In this document: positions 1-8,463 of the stretch, one piece after another
How positions within the stretch are numbered: position 1 is the stretch's first letter
Layout: every line of letters begins with the position of its first letter
Assembly: GCA_934663885.1 (NCBI GenBank)
Contig: CAKUKW010000069.1
Span: 1 to 9,055, forward strand
DNA length: 9,055 bases
Reading direction: 5' to 3'
Origin: an uncultured Tidjanibacter sp.
GTDB taxonomy: Bacteria; Bacteroidota; Bacteroidia; Bacteroidales; Rikenellaceae
Translations under genes and position numbers: made by a program
The notes under the pieces: model-generated
The model's database searches: none
What the model saw: only the letters and a program-made list of their open reading frames with translations
Told to the model about the DNA's origin: nothing

Positions 1-92
1 GTATCGTTATCCGGCACACCCTGGGCCGCCACCGCAATCGGAAACAGTATGGTAACTGAAATCGCTATAACCGCTGCAAAAATTTTACTCAT
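1..92 (-). CDS. Exported protein, N-terminal fragment (cut by window edge)
   Basis: The reading frame starts at the ATG at 92 and runs off the left edge, giving about 30 residues. It begins MSKIFAAVIAISVTILF and continues through a hydrophobic stretch to AVAAQGVPDND. A lysine near the start, about 18 hydrophobic residues and a small-residue AVAA-Q site look like a Sec signal peptide cleaved before the glutamine. There is no lipobox cysteine in the visible part. The product is therefore probably periplasmic or in the outer membrane, but nothing visible identifies the family. It lies 52 bp downstream of dapA on the same strand. I see neither a TAnnTTTG box nor a terminator hairpin in that gap, so it may be co-transcribed with dapA. 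Confidence 0.6.
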   Translation of the reverse strand, partial: MSKIFAAVIAISVTILFPIAVAAQGVPDND

Positions 93-144
93 CAGTATAA
101 TAACGTAAAAACCGTTAATTTATTGGGCGATCCATATATCCCTG

Positions 145-1029
145 CTAAAGCCGGCCTTCCTTTATAAGGTTTTCTATCTTGCGATACAGCGCACCGCTCG
201 ATTCCACCAGCGGAAGGCGCAGGACGTTATTGATAATGTTACGCACGGCAAGGGCGGCCTTCACCCCGGTAGGGTTGCCCTCGTCGAACAAAGCCCTGGT
301 AACCGCGCTTATCATATCCCAGTCGGCGTAAGCCGCTTTCGTATCGCCGGAAAGGGCTTTTTTTATCATCTGCGAATAATATACAGCGAAAGCATTGGCT
401 GCCACTGATATAAGGCCGTCACCCCCCCTTTCGATCAGGGGAAGGGCCATATTGTCATCGCCGGAAACTACTGCGAAACCTGCAGGCCTCCCTTTAAGAA
501 GCTCCTCAAACTGTTCTACATTGCCCGCAGCTTCCTTTATAGCGACGACATTATCGATATCATGCGCGAGCTTCAAAGTTGTCTCAGGCAGCATATTGAT
601 CCCTGTACGCGAAGGAACATTATAGAGTATGACGGGGAGCGAAGATGCAGCGGCGATGGCTTTATAATGCTCGTAAAGTCCCCTTTGCGTAGGACGATTA
701 TAGAAGGGTGTTACGCTCAATATGGCCGAAATACCGTCGGTATCACAGGCTTCAATGGCGCGGATAACATTAGCTGTATTGTTCCCCCCTATTCCGGCAA
801 CTACCGGGACACGCCCCGCAGCGCACTTTTTAACATGGTCCAGCACGGCAGTCCGCTCGTCCGGGAAAAGCGTGGGGGTTTCAGCCGTTGTACCCAGGGC
901 GACCAAATAATCAACTCCGCCCTCTATCACATAATCGACAAGGCGACCGAGCGCATCAAAATCTATATTTTTATCAGGCCGGAACGGGGTGACAAGTGCG
1001 ACACCGACACCGCGAAGAGTAAACTCCAT
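145..1029 (-). CDS. dapA: 4-hydroxy-tetrahydrodipicolinate synthase
   Basis: This cytoplasmic enzyme condenses pyruvate with aspartate-4-semialdehyde, the first committed step towards diaminopimelate and lysine. The 294-residue length is normal for this TIM-barrel family. The Schiff-base lysine is K165 in VVAIKEAAGN. The catalytic tyrosine is Y136 in ILYNVPSRTG, with substrate-binding R141. The pyruvate-loop threonines are T47 and T48 in ALGTTAETPTL, and Y110 in TPFYNRPT is the relay tyrosine. GTTAE replaces the E. coli GTTGE, a variant I associate with Bacteroidetes sequences. The start at 1029 gives the usual N-terminus (RGVGVALVTPF) and sits about 20 nt after a promoter. The gene follows ligA by 102 bp on the same strand and has its own promoter in that gap. 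Confidence 0.96.
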   Translation of the reverse strand: MEFTLRGVGVALVTPFRPDKNIDFDALGRLVDYVIEGGVDYLVALGTTAETPTLFPDERTAVLDHVKKCAAGRVPVVAGIGGNNTANVIRAIEACDTDGISAILSVTPFYNRPTQRGLYEHYKAIAAASSLPVILYNVPSRTGINMLPETTLKLAHDIDNVVAIKEAAGNVEQFEELLKGRPAGFAVVSGDDNMALPLIERGGDGLISVAANAFAVYYSQMIKKALSGDTKAAYADWDMISAVTRALFDEGNPTGVKAALAVRNIINNVLRLPLVESSGALYRKIENLIKEGRL

Positions 1030-1053
1030 ATAATAACGTTAAGTATTATTCTA

Positions 1054-1085
1054 CAAAGATAATCTATTTCCCGATAAAAAACACA
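1054..1085 (-). promoter_or_regulatory. Bacteroidetes-type promoter of dapA
   Basis: On the minus strand TATCTTTG (1061 to 1054) exactly matches the -7 consensus TAnnTTTG. Twenty bases upstream lies TGTG (1085 to 1082), one mismatch from the -33 element TTTG. Transcription would begin near 1048-1050, leaving a leader of about 20 nt before the dapA ATG. No operator-like repeat is obvious. Confidence 0.6.
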
Positions 1086-1131
1086 GCGGCAGATACCAGC
1101 TAAAAATATTCGGGTGCGGTTCACAATATTT

Positions 1132-3267
<2,136 letters not shown>

Positions 3268-3303
3268 TTAAAGGGTAAAGGTAATGATTTGTTCGCGCCG
3301 CCG

Positions 3304-3311
3304 CAAAAGTA
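3304..3311 (-). promoter_or_regulatory. -7 box of the ligA promoter
   Basis: TACTTTTG on the minus strand exactly matches TAnnTTTG. It lies about 49 bp upstream of the ligA ATG, predicting a leader of roughly 45 nt. A -33 element is not convincing: the nearest TTG (3338 to 3336) is 24 bp upstream, longer than the usual 19-21. Confidence 0.5.
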
Positions 3312-3513
3312 AATCTGCGTTTTTTAATCGCCTGGCAACGAATTTCAAGTAAAAATACATTTTTATCAAAAAAATCAGGCACAGGTGTTCCTATATCGTT
3401 TTTTTGTTTATACTTGCAGAAATTTTCGGGCCTGCATAAGCGCACAGGCGCACTGGCGGGATACGTAAAAGGTTTACATCCACTTTTTTATTATTAAGAG
3501 CAAACAATCAAAC

Positions 3514-3521
3514 TACATTTG
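3514..3521 (+). promoter_or_regulatory. -7 box immediately before the small acidic gene
   Basis: TACATTTG exactly matches TAnnTTTG, but ends only 5 bases before the ATG at 3527. The usual -7 geometry would put the transcription start at about 3524-3527, making the mRNA leaderless or nearly so. No TTTG lies 19-21 bp upstream (3490-3493 reads ATTA), so this could be a chance match. The alternative is TATACTTG at 3409-3416, which would give a leader of about 105 nt. Confidence 0.4.
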
Positions 3522-3526
3522 CAACG

Positions 3527-3835
3527 ATGCCAAAAGACAATAACAATAAAAAAAGGGTCGTGGTGAAGTTCGCAAACATGGAACCGGAACTCCAGGATGC
3601 GGTCAAGAAGAGTTACCCTCACGGCTTCACCGATAATATGATACGTATAGATAAGGGCCCGGGCGACTTCTTTTATGCCGTTGTTTATGAAACCGACGAC
3701 ATAAGCTACCTTGTCAAGATAGACGTCAATATAGACGGGCAGATCGAAGAAGAGGAAGAAAAAGAGTACTACAACGACGATATAAAAGGCGCCGAAGAGA
3801 TCATCGCCTCCGAAGAAGAGGATGAGGAAGATTAA
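3527..3835 (+). CDS. Small acidic conserved Bacteroidales protein of unknown function
   Basis: The product has 102 residues: a short Asn/Lys-rich start, a compact domain (about residues 10-70) with KKRVVVKFANMEPEL, YPHGFTDNMIRID and DFFYAVVYETDDISYLVKI, and a very acidic end (about 74-102) dominated by Glu and Asp. The core resembles a small family found next to housekeeping genes in Bacteroidales. As I recall, members are annotated hypothetical or, misleadingly, DNA primase; no primase motif is visible here. There is no signal peptide or membrane segment, so it is probably cytoplasmic. The start at 3527 keeps the VVVKF strand that I remember as conserved; the next Met (residue 18) would remove it. 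A hairpin terminator follows 20 bp after the stop. Whether the acidic tail binds a partner or mimics nucleic acid is unknown. Confidence 0.8.
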   Translation: MPKDNNNKKRVVVKFANMEPELQDAVKKSYPHGFTDNMIRIDKGPGDFFYAVVYETDDISYLVKIDVNIDGQIEEEEEKEYYNDDIKGAEEIIASEEEDEED

Positions 3836-3855
3836 TTACTTCATTCGTCCTACAG

Positions 3856-3880
3856 ATCCCGCTCATCCAGGCGGGATTAT
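3856..3880 (+). terminator. Rho-independent terminator after the small acidic gene
   Basis: ATCCCGC (3856-3862) pairs with GCGGGAT (3871-3877) around an 8-nt loop and is followed by TATTTATTT. It begins 20 bp after the stop codon at 3835 and separates this gene from the 4Fe-4S gene downstream. Confidence 0.75.
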
Positions 3881-3972
3881 TTATTTCCTCCCGTCACGGC
3901 TTTTATTTGATTCGTATGGCATGATTTATGAAAATATGTGTTAAGGAAAACAAAAAATAATAAAGTAAAGAT

Positions 3973-4191
3973 ATGGAAAATCACAGGAGCTATACAAACG
4001 GTGAGATAACGGTATTCTGGAAGCCCGAAAAGTGCTGGCACGCGGCCGCCTGCGTATCTAACCTGCCAAAGGTATTCGATGTAAAACGGCGTCCCTGGGT
4101 GGACATCAACGCCGCACCGTCGGAAGAGATCGCGCGTGTAGTGGAACTTTGCCCCAGCGGAGCGCTGACTTACGAGTGGAATAAAAAATAA
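3973..4191 (+). CDS. 4Fe-4S mono-cluster protein (Fer4_19 / YjdI-like)
   Basis: This 72-residue cytoplasmic protein belongs to the divergent 4Fe-4S mono-cluster family. The signature is visible: VFWKPEKCWHAAACVSNLPKV, then FDVKRRPWVD, then CPSGALTYEW. Cysteines are C21, C27 and C60. Only three are present, as I remember for this family, so H23 or another residue may be the fourth ligand. The sequence covers the whole usual length, with no fusion to the acetyltransferase or CDGSH domains sometimes linked to this family. The role is presumably electron transfer or iron-sulfur handling, but no partner is known from the context. The gene stands alone between two terminators, and I could not find a clear TAnnTTTG box; TTTATTTG at 3902-3909 has one mismatch. 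Confidence 0.88.
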   Translation: MENHRSYTNGEITVFWKPEKCWHAAACVSNLPKVFDVKRRPWVDINAAPSEEIARVVELCPSGALTYEWNKK

Positions 4192-4210
4192 TAACTTACC
4201 ATATATATAA

Positions 4211-4248
4211 AAACAAACCGCCGGAGGCACATCCCAGGCGGTTTGTTT
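4211..4248. terminator. Bidirectional terminator between convergent genes
   Basis: A perfect 12-bp stem, AAACAAACCGCC (4211-4222) with GGCGGTTTGTTT (4237-4248), encloses a 14-nt loop. It begins 19 bp after the 4Fe-4S stop and ends 15 bp before the phosphofructokinase stop. The A-rich 5' arm and T-rich 3' arm give a U-rich end in both directions, so one hairpin can serve both genes. Confidence 0.85.
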
Positions 4249-4263
4249 ATTTCAGATTATGAA

Positions 4264-5511
4264 TCACCACTTCCAGTCGAGTATACGGAAGAAGTCATAT
4301 ATTTCCGGATCGGTTACATACGCCCTCGCCTCTTCATAATCGGCGGGTGTTATGTAGCACAGGATATTCTTGACCACCGTGCGAAACTGGTCCGAATTTA
4401 TATCGACCAGCCTCGGCGGTATCTTTTTGGTAACGGGATCCTGTATCTCCGAAAGTTCCATCTGCCCTATGCGGCCCGACGGATCGGCATATACCATGCA
4501 CCCTGTCTTTCCCTCCTTGAATAACTTCCATACGCCCATCCCGAGCATCGAGCAGTAGACGAGGTCATAAGCAACGGGAGTCTGGCAGCGTATTTCGTAA
4601 CCGAGCTCCACCGGCCGGGTCTTTACGTCCAGTTTCAGCCCCTTCAGTTTCCTTTCCAGTGCGGTATTGAATACGTGGGCTTTGGAAACCAGTCCAAGCT
4701 CGGGATGCCCGTGCTCGTCGTATGAAAAGCAGATGCCCGTTCTGGCTATCTCCTCCTCACTCAGCTCATGGAATACACCTTCGGAAATCATGGCCGCCCC
4801 GAAATCCATCCCCATTATCTTCCGCTTTATTATGGAGGATACGACCAGGTCCATAATCTTGTCTATCGTTATAGGTGTCCTGTCGAACATTTCCGGAATG
4901 ACTATCATCGGATAGTGGCAGGCCGCCCCTATACCGAAAGCAAGATGGCCTGAAGAACGTCCCATTGCCGCGAGGATGAACCAGTTGCCGCTGGTGCGGG
5001 CGTCAGTATACACGGCGCGCCCTATCACCGCACCCTTATCCTTGGCCGACTCATACCCGAAAGTAGGAATCCCCCCGGGAAGCGGCAGGTCGTTGTCTAT
5101 AGTCTTGGGAACGTGTATATTGGAAATCGGAAAATGATTTTCCTCGAGGAACATCGAAACCCTGTTAGCCGTCGAAGCTGTATCGTCACCCCCTATAGTG
5201 ACCAGCAACTGTATATTGTTGTCGACAAAAAAATCCTTATTAAACCTGAGTGCGAAATCCTCTTCTGATGGCTTGTAGCGGCTCATCCTGAGGTATGAAC
5301 CCCCACGGTTGAATATATCGTCCGCCATGGCATAATTTATCTCCACGGTATCCGGATGCTCGGTAAACAACCCTTTGTATCCTCCGTGCAGTCCGATGAC
5401 TTTAAAACCTTTTCTAAGGAATGTTTTAGACAGGCTGCCCACTACGGTATTAAGTCCGGGGGCGGGTCCTCCGCCTGTCAATATGGCTATGGCTCTTTCC
5501 GTGTTTTCCAT
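4264..5511 (-). CDS. pfp: Pyrophosphate-dependent 6-phosphofructokinase
   Basis: This enzyme phosphorylates fructose 6-phosphate to fructose 1,6-bisphosphate in the cytoplasm. The 415-residue product has a phosphate-binding N-terminus (LTGGGPAPGLN), GGDDT (107-111), PKTIDND (135-141), MGRSSG (183-188) and PEMFD (206-210). Two residues point to PPi rather than ATP as donor. D110 in GGDD replaces the glycine of ATP enzymes (E. coli position 104), and K136 in PKTIDND replaces the glycine at E. coli position 124. The reaction is therefore probably reversible and could serve glycolysis and gluconeogenesis. The frame is open upstream to a TTG at 5550, but that codon lies inside the -7 promoter box, so the ATG at 5511 is chosen. 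The gene is transcribed alone, between two terminators. Symbol pfp is by function; pfkA-type names are also used. Confidence 0.94.
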   Translation of the reverse strand: MENTERAIAILTGGGPAPGLNTVVGSLSKTFLRKGFKVIGLHGGYKGLFTEHPDTVEINYAMADDIFNRGGSYLRMSRYKPSEEDFALRFNKDFFVDNNIQLLVTIGGDDTASTANRVSMFLEENHFPISNIHVPKTIDNDLPLPGGIPTFGYESAKDKGAVIGRAVYTDARTSGNWFILAAMGRSSGHLAFGIGAACHYPMIVIPEMFDRTPITIDKIMDLVVSSIIKRKIMGMDFGAAMISEGVFHELSEEEIARTGICFSYDEHGHPELGLVSKAHVFNTALERKLKGLKLDVKTRPVELGYEIRCQTPVAYDLVYCSMLGMGVWKLFKEGKTGCMVYADPSGRIGQMELSEIQDPVTKKIPPRLVDINSDQFRTVVKNILCYITPADYEEARAYVTDPEIYDFFRILDWKW

Positions 5512-5547
5512 GATCGACTGTTTTTTAGCGGCATTCTGGCGCCGATA

Positions 5548-5555
5548 CAAAGTTA
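5548..5555 (-). promoter_or_regulatory. -7 box of the phosphofructokinase promoter
   Basis: TAACTTTG on the minus strand exactly matches TAnnTTTG. It predicts transcription starting near 5542-5545 and a leader of about 30 nt before the ATG at 5511. No TTTG is present at the expected -33 position. This box overlaps the in-frame TTG at 5550 and so argues against that start. Confidence 0.6.
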
Positions 5556-5607
5556 TAAAGTATTTTTAAATAAATTTAATAATTAGGCGTAATTCTCCGT
5601 TGTACAT

Positions 5608-5637
5608 AAAACGCGCCCTTCGTAGCGGGCGCGTTTT
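5608..5637 (-). terminator. Terminator of the flavodiiron-thioesterase unit
   Basis: A perfect 11-bp stem, AAAACGCGCCC (5608-5618) with GGGCGCGTTTT (5627-5637), has an 8-nt loop. It lies 22 bp beyond the thioesterase stop at 5660 and ends transcription before the phosphofructokinase promoter. The stem has A-run and T-run arms, so it could also work on the plus strand, but no plus-strand gene ends here. Confidence 0.85.
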
Positions 5638-5659
5638 AATATTATCAAACCTATGGTAT

Positions 5660-6043
5660 TCAATCTCCCGATAACAGTTGTTCCATAAAACGCTCCCTGT
5701 CGACTACATAACGGATATGCTCCCCTTCGCCGATGAGGCCTTTCGAATCCGATGCCTCAACGCGAAAAGTCAGTTTGCGGCCGTCTATCTCCGTCAGTTC
5801 GGCACTTGCGGTGACGGAACCACCTATCGCCGTTGGCTTAAGGTGGGTTACGTCTATCCTTGCGCCGACGGTAGTGCTTTCCCGGGTGAGCCCTTCCGAA
5901 GCCAGTGAAGCCGCCGCCTTCTCCATAACGGCAACGAGGGCAGGGGTGGCGAACACATCCATATCCCCGGAACCCATCGTCCTGGCTGTATTTGAATTAT
6001 CCACCTTAACGGTGGACGTGAATACCGTTCCTGTTTTCAGCAT
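5660..6043 (-). CDS. FlK-type hotdog-fold thioesterase
   Basis: This 127-residue protein resembles the FlK (fluoroacetyl-CoA thioesterase) family of single-domain hotdog hydrolases. Landmarks are VFATPALVAVMEKAA (30-44), TTVGARIDVTHLKPTAIG (57-74) and LIGEGEHIRYVVDRERF (103-119). The residues matching the FlK catalytic triad are T33, E41 and H67. Their spacing (8 and 26) equals that of FlK T42, E50 and H76. The family is widespread in organisms that never meet fluoroacetate, so the substrate here is probably some other short acyl-CoA and is unknown. It begins 11 bp after the flavodiiron gene with no promoter between, so the two are likely co-transcribed. There is no signal peptide; it is cytoplasmic. 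Confidence 0.88.
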   Translation of the reverse strand: MLKTGTVFTSTVKVDNSNTARTMGSGDMDVFATPALVAVMEKAAASLASEGLTRESTTVGARIDVTHLKPTAIGGSVTASAELTEIDGRKLTFRVEASDSKGLIGEGEHIRYVVDRERFMEQLLSGD

Positions 6044-6054
6044 GGCGATATATA

Positions 6055-7254
6055 TTATTTACACAATACTTTATCCGCCACAGCCTTTGCAAGCGGTTCC
6101 AAAGCCGCCAGTTTATCTTCTGTAGCCTGCCCGAAAACCTCGACGGGTTCGCCCATAAGATCCCAATTACAGTCCGCAGCAAACATTTTAAGGGTTCTGA
6201 GGGCTCCGCCGCTCCAGCTTCCGGTGCCGAAAATAGCCAGCGACCGCCCTTTGAGGCCGTAGTTCTTGACCGTGGTACAGAGGAATTCCATCAGCGGAAA
6301 CATATTGCCGTTGTAGGAACAACTGCCCAGCACTATATATTTGCACCGCCACATTTCACTTATCAGATACGAAAGATGAGTTTTAGATACATCGTAAACC
6401 CTGACGTCCTCAACACCTGACGAATAAATAATGTCCGCCATGTAATCGGCCATTTTAGCCGTATTGTTATACATGGATGCGTAAACCACCATCACCGCTT
6501 CGTCGGGCTCACACCGGCTCCACTTGTCATATAGGGCCACCACCTCCGCCGCATGTTCCTTCCATACGGGGCCGTGAAGAGGGCAGATTATATCTACAGG
6601 CAAGTTGATAAGTTTTGCCAGAGCTTTTTGCACCATGCCGCCATATTTCCCGACGATATTGGAATAATAACGCCTCATTTCGTCTAAGTAACCGGCAATG
6701 CCGTTCTCTCCTCCGTCAATGAGCCTCCCGTCGGTGGCACCGAAAGTCCCGAAAGCGTCTCCGGCGAACAATATGCGCTGCGTAGTTTCGTAGGTCATCA
6801 TTGTTTCGGGCCAGTGCACCCACGGCGTAAGGTAGAATTGCAGGGTATGTTTTCCCAACTCGAGTGTATCTCCGTCATTTACCTCAATAAAGCGCGAAGA
6901 AACGTCGCCGTAATAATTATCCGTTATCTTGCGGGTTTGCACATTCCCTATAAGCTTCACTCCGGGCCACCGCGCAATAACCGCCTCAATCTCTCCGGAG
7001 TGGTCGGGCTCCATATGGTTTACCACGAGGTAATCGAGTGGTTTTCCGCCAAGGTGAGCCTCTATCCTCTCAAAGAAACTTCCATCGGCGCCGAACTGCA
7101 CGGTATCCAGCAGCACTGTCTTCTCATCGACGATAAGATAGCAATTATAGGACACTCCTTCCGGCAAAGGCCAGATGTTCTCGAAGAGTGACGTGCGGCG
7201 GTCGTTCACGCCGACAATATATATTCCTTCTGATATACTAACGTTGTTTTTCAT
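6055..7254 (-). CDS. fprA: Flavodiiron protein (A-type flavoprotein, O2/NO reductase)
   Basis: This cytoplasmic protein reduces oxygen to water and/or nitric oxide to nitrous oxide, protecting anaerobes. It has 399 residues, the standard two-domain length. Residues 1-250 form a metallo-beta-lactamase-like diiron domain with the complete ligand set: H80, E82, D84 and H85 (NHMEPDHSG), H147 (WVHWPE), D166 (FAGDAFG) and H227 (PLHGPVW). Residues 254-395 form a flavodoxin domain with an FMN phosphate loop at VYASMYNNTAKMAD and later loops GSCSYNGNMFP and FGTGSWSGG. There is no C-terminal rubredoxin or flavin reductase domain, so the electron donor is encoded elsewhere. The gene leads a two-gene unit with the thioesterase and is divergent from the DUF4294 gene. 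Its leader from the nearest -7 box is about 55-60 nt. Which gas it prefers cannot be read from the sequence. Confidence 0.95.
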   Translation of the reverse strand: MKNNVSISEGIYIVGVNDRRTSLFENIWPLPEGVSYNCYLIVDEKTVLLDTVQFGADGSFFERIEAHLGGKPLDYLVVNHMEPDHSGEIEAVIARWPGVKLIGNVQTRKITDNYYGDVSSRFIEVNDGDTLELGKHTLQFYLTPWVHWPETMMTYETTQRILFAGDAFGTFGATDGRLIDGGENGIAGYLDEMRRYYSNIVGKYGGMVQKALAKLINLPVDIICPLHGPVWKEHAAEVVALYDKWSRCEPDEAVMVVYASMYNNTAKMADYMADIIYSSGVEDVRVYDVSKTHLSYLISEMWRCKYIVLGSCSYNGNMFPLMEFLCTTVKNYGLKGRSLAIFGTGSWSGGALRTLKMFAADCNWDLMGEPVEVFGQATEDKLAALEPLAKAVADKVLCK

Positions 7255-7307
7255 TACGTTAATTGTTTAAAACCGGGAGCGGCATTCCTGTTTCCCGGAG
7301 TTTTTAT

Positions 7308-7325
7308 TTAACTTTGCAAAGTTAA
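7308..7325. promoter_or_regulatory. 18-bp palindrome made of two opposed -7 boxes (divergent promoter)
   Basis: TTAACTTTGCAAAGTTAA is a perfect palindrome. Each half contains TAACTTTG, an exact TAnnTTTG box: 7309-7316 on the plus strand, facing the DUF4294 gene, and 7324-7317 on the minus strand, facing fprA. Starts would be about 7319-7322 (leader about 15 nt) and 7311-7314 (leader about 58 nt). Neither side has a clear TTTG at -33. The symmetry could also form a dimeric regulator site, or the two promoters may simply compete for polymerase. Confidence 0.6.
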
Positions 7326-7334
7326 TTCTTTTTG

Positions 7335-7940
7335 ATGAGCCGACGACTATTAATATCACTTTTAGTATTACTGTTCCTGACCGGAGGCATCGCGGGACAG
7401 TCAAAAACCGTTAAGAGCACTCCACCCAACGACAAGGATATGCTCGAAGATCTCGGATGGGTGATAATAGACGGTGATACACTATACACAGCAACAATGC
7501 CTCCGTTGCCTATTTTCGGCAAGAAAAAAGATTTCAGGAACTACCAGAAGCTGGTCAGGAGTGTTAAAAAAGTTTACCCTTACGCCCAGGAAGCCAGAGG
7601 ATACCTGGATTACCTTGAGGCGGAGCTTCCCAAGTTAAAAAACGAGCGGGAAAGGGAAAAACTCACCAAGAAGGTCGAAAAGGAGATAGTCAATACATAT
7701 ACCCCGATATTGGAAAACATGACACGTTCGGAAGGAAAGGTGCTCATAAAGCTGATACACAGGGAGACCCAAATAACTTCATACCAGATACTGAAAGATT
7801 TTCGCGGAGGATTCTCCGCCGGCTTCTGGAATACTATCGCCCGCCTTTTCAAGGCCAACCTAAAGGACACCTACGACCCCGAGGGTGAGGATCGCATGAT
7901 GGAGCAGATAGTCAGGTATGTCGAAGCCGGGCTTCTCTGA
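7335..7940 (+). CDS. Secreted DUF4294 family protein
   Basis: This 201-residue protein begins with an Sec-type signal peptide (MSRRLLISLLVLLFLTGG, probable cleavage around residues 21-23, IAGQS) and has no lipobox. The mature part matches my memory of DUF4294, a Bacteroidetes family without a known function. Features are a VIIDGDTLY segment (43-51), a KLVRSVKKVYPYAQEA helix (72-87), a strongly charged helical stretch (about 91-120) and the conserved C-terminal block SYQILKDFRGGFSAGFW to YDPEGEDRMMEQIV (149-193). It is expected in the periplasm or at the cell envelope. The frame also has a TTG at 7332 directly before the ATG; the ATG at 7335 is preferred. It is transcribed alone, divergent from fprA, and ends before a hairpin. 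Confidence 0.88.
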   Translation: MSRRLLISLLVLLFLTGGIAGQSKTVKSTPPNDKDMLEDLGWVIIDGDTLYTATMPPLPIFGKKKDFRNYQKLVRSVKKVYPYAQEARGYLDYLEAELPKLKNEREREKLTKKVEKEIVNTYTPILENMTRSEGKVLIKLIHRETQITSYQILKDFRGGFSAGFWNTIARLFKANLKDTYDPEGEDRMMEQIVRYVEAGLL

Positions 7941-7968
7941 CATCGCATAGATAATAGGCAGGAATAAC

Positions 7969-7995
7969 ACGGGCCGGCAATGTTTGCCGGCCCGT
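7969..7995. terminator. Terminator-like hairpin between convergent genes
   Basis: A perfect 12-bp G+C-rich stem, ACGGGCCGGCAA (7969-7980) with TTGCCGGCCCGT (7984-7995), has a 3-nt loop. It lies 28 bp after the DUF4294 stop and 27 bp beyond the marR stop, so it could end both transcripts. The following plus-strand sequence (ATAGTATTTATAT) is not a clean T-run, so efficiency is uncertain. Confidence 0.7.
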
Positions 7996-8022
7996 ATAGT
8001 ATTTATATCCGTAATAAAATTA

Positions 8023-8463
8023 TTATGAATTTATTTTTATTACTTCTTGGAGGGATTGGCATATTGATCCCTGCGTAATATTTCCCCAGAAAGTTTCATC
8101 TATCTTGTCTACGATTTGAATAGCCTGTTCAACGAGCTTTTCCCCTTTAGATGTTAATATAACGATTTTAGCTCTCGTATCATTGGGAGATTCCTCCCTT
8201 AAAATATATTCCTCTTTTACCATCTTCTGCAGGATATTGGATACAACTGATTTGTCGAGCTTAGTATAATCAATCAACATCATCTGATTTATTATATTAC
8301 CCTGTAATTGCAGCCAGTATAAGCCGGTTAGTAAAGCATATTGGGCATAGGTTATTCCAATGAACGCTAATTCTTCATTCATCTTTTTCTGCCTCAATGA
8401 GTAAGTCCTTGAGAACAGGAAGCCCAAACTTTCATTCGGGCTTCCCTTAAAAATATTTTTCAT
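8023..8463 (-). CDS. MarR-family transcriptional regulator
   Basis: This 146-residue protein has MarR-family architecture. An N-terminal dimerisation helix (about 11-33) precedes a winged helix-turn-helix: support helix around ITYAQYALLTGLYW (37-50), recognition helix in TKLDKSVVSNILQKMVKEEYI (68-88) and wing REESPNDTRAKIVILTSKG (89-107) with the family D95/R97 pair. A C-terminal helical region ends near residue 146. The only cysteine is C135, so a two-cysteine redox switch within one chain is not evident. The frame is open upstream to 8496, but the ATG at 8463 is preferred because it overlaps the rhodanese stop as ATGA, suggesting translational coupling. It probably regulates its own operon through the palindrome at 8851-8864. 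Its ligand is unknown. G+C is clearly lower than in the rest of the window. Confidence 0.9.
   Translation of the reverse strand: MKNIFKGSPNESLGFLFSRTYSLRQKKMNEELAFIGITYAQYALLTGLYWLQLQGNIINQMMLIDYTKLDKSVVSNILQKMVKEEYILREESPNDTRAKIVILTSKGEKLVEQAIQIVDKIDETFWGNITQGSICQSLQEVIKINS

Noticed and set aside
395..1062. Plus-strand open frames of 62 to 166 codons opposite dapA.
   Set aside because: They are antisense to a complete DapA with its catalytic residues, and no promoter or motif supports them.
5512..5550. Upstream TTG start adding 13 residues to the phosphofructokinase.
   Set aside because: The TTG lies within the -7 promoter box TAACTTTG, so it would not be transcribed. The family N-terminus begins just after the ATG at 5511.
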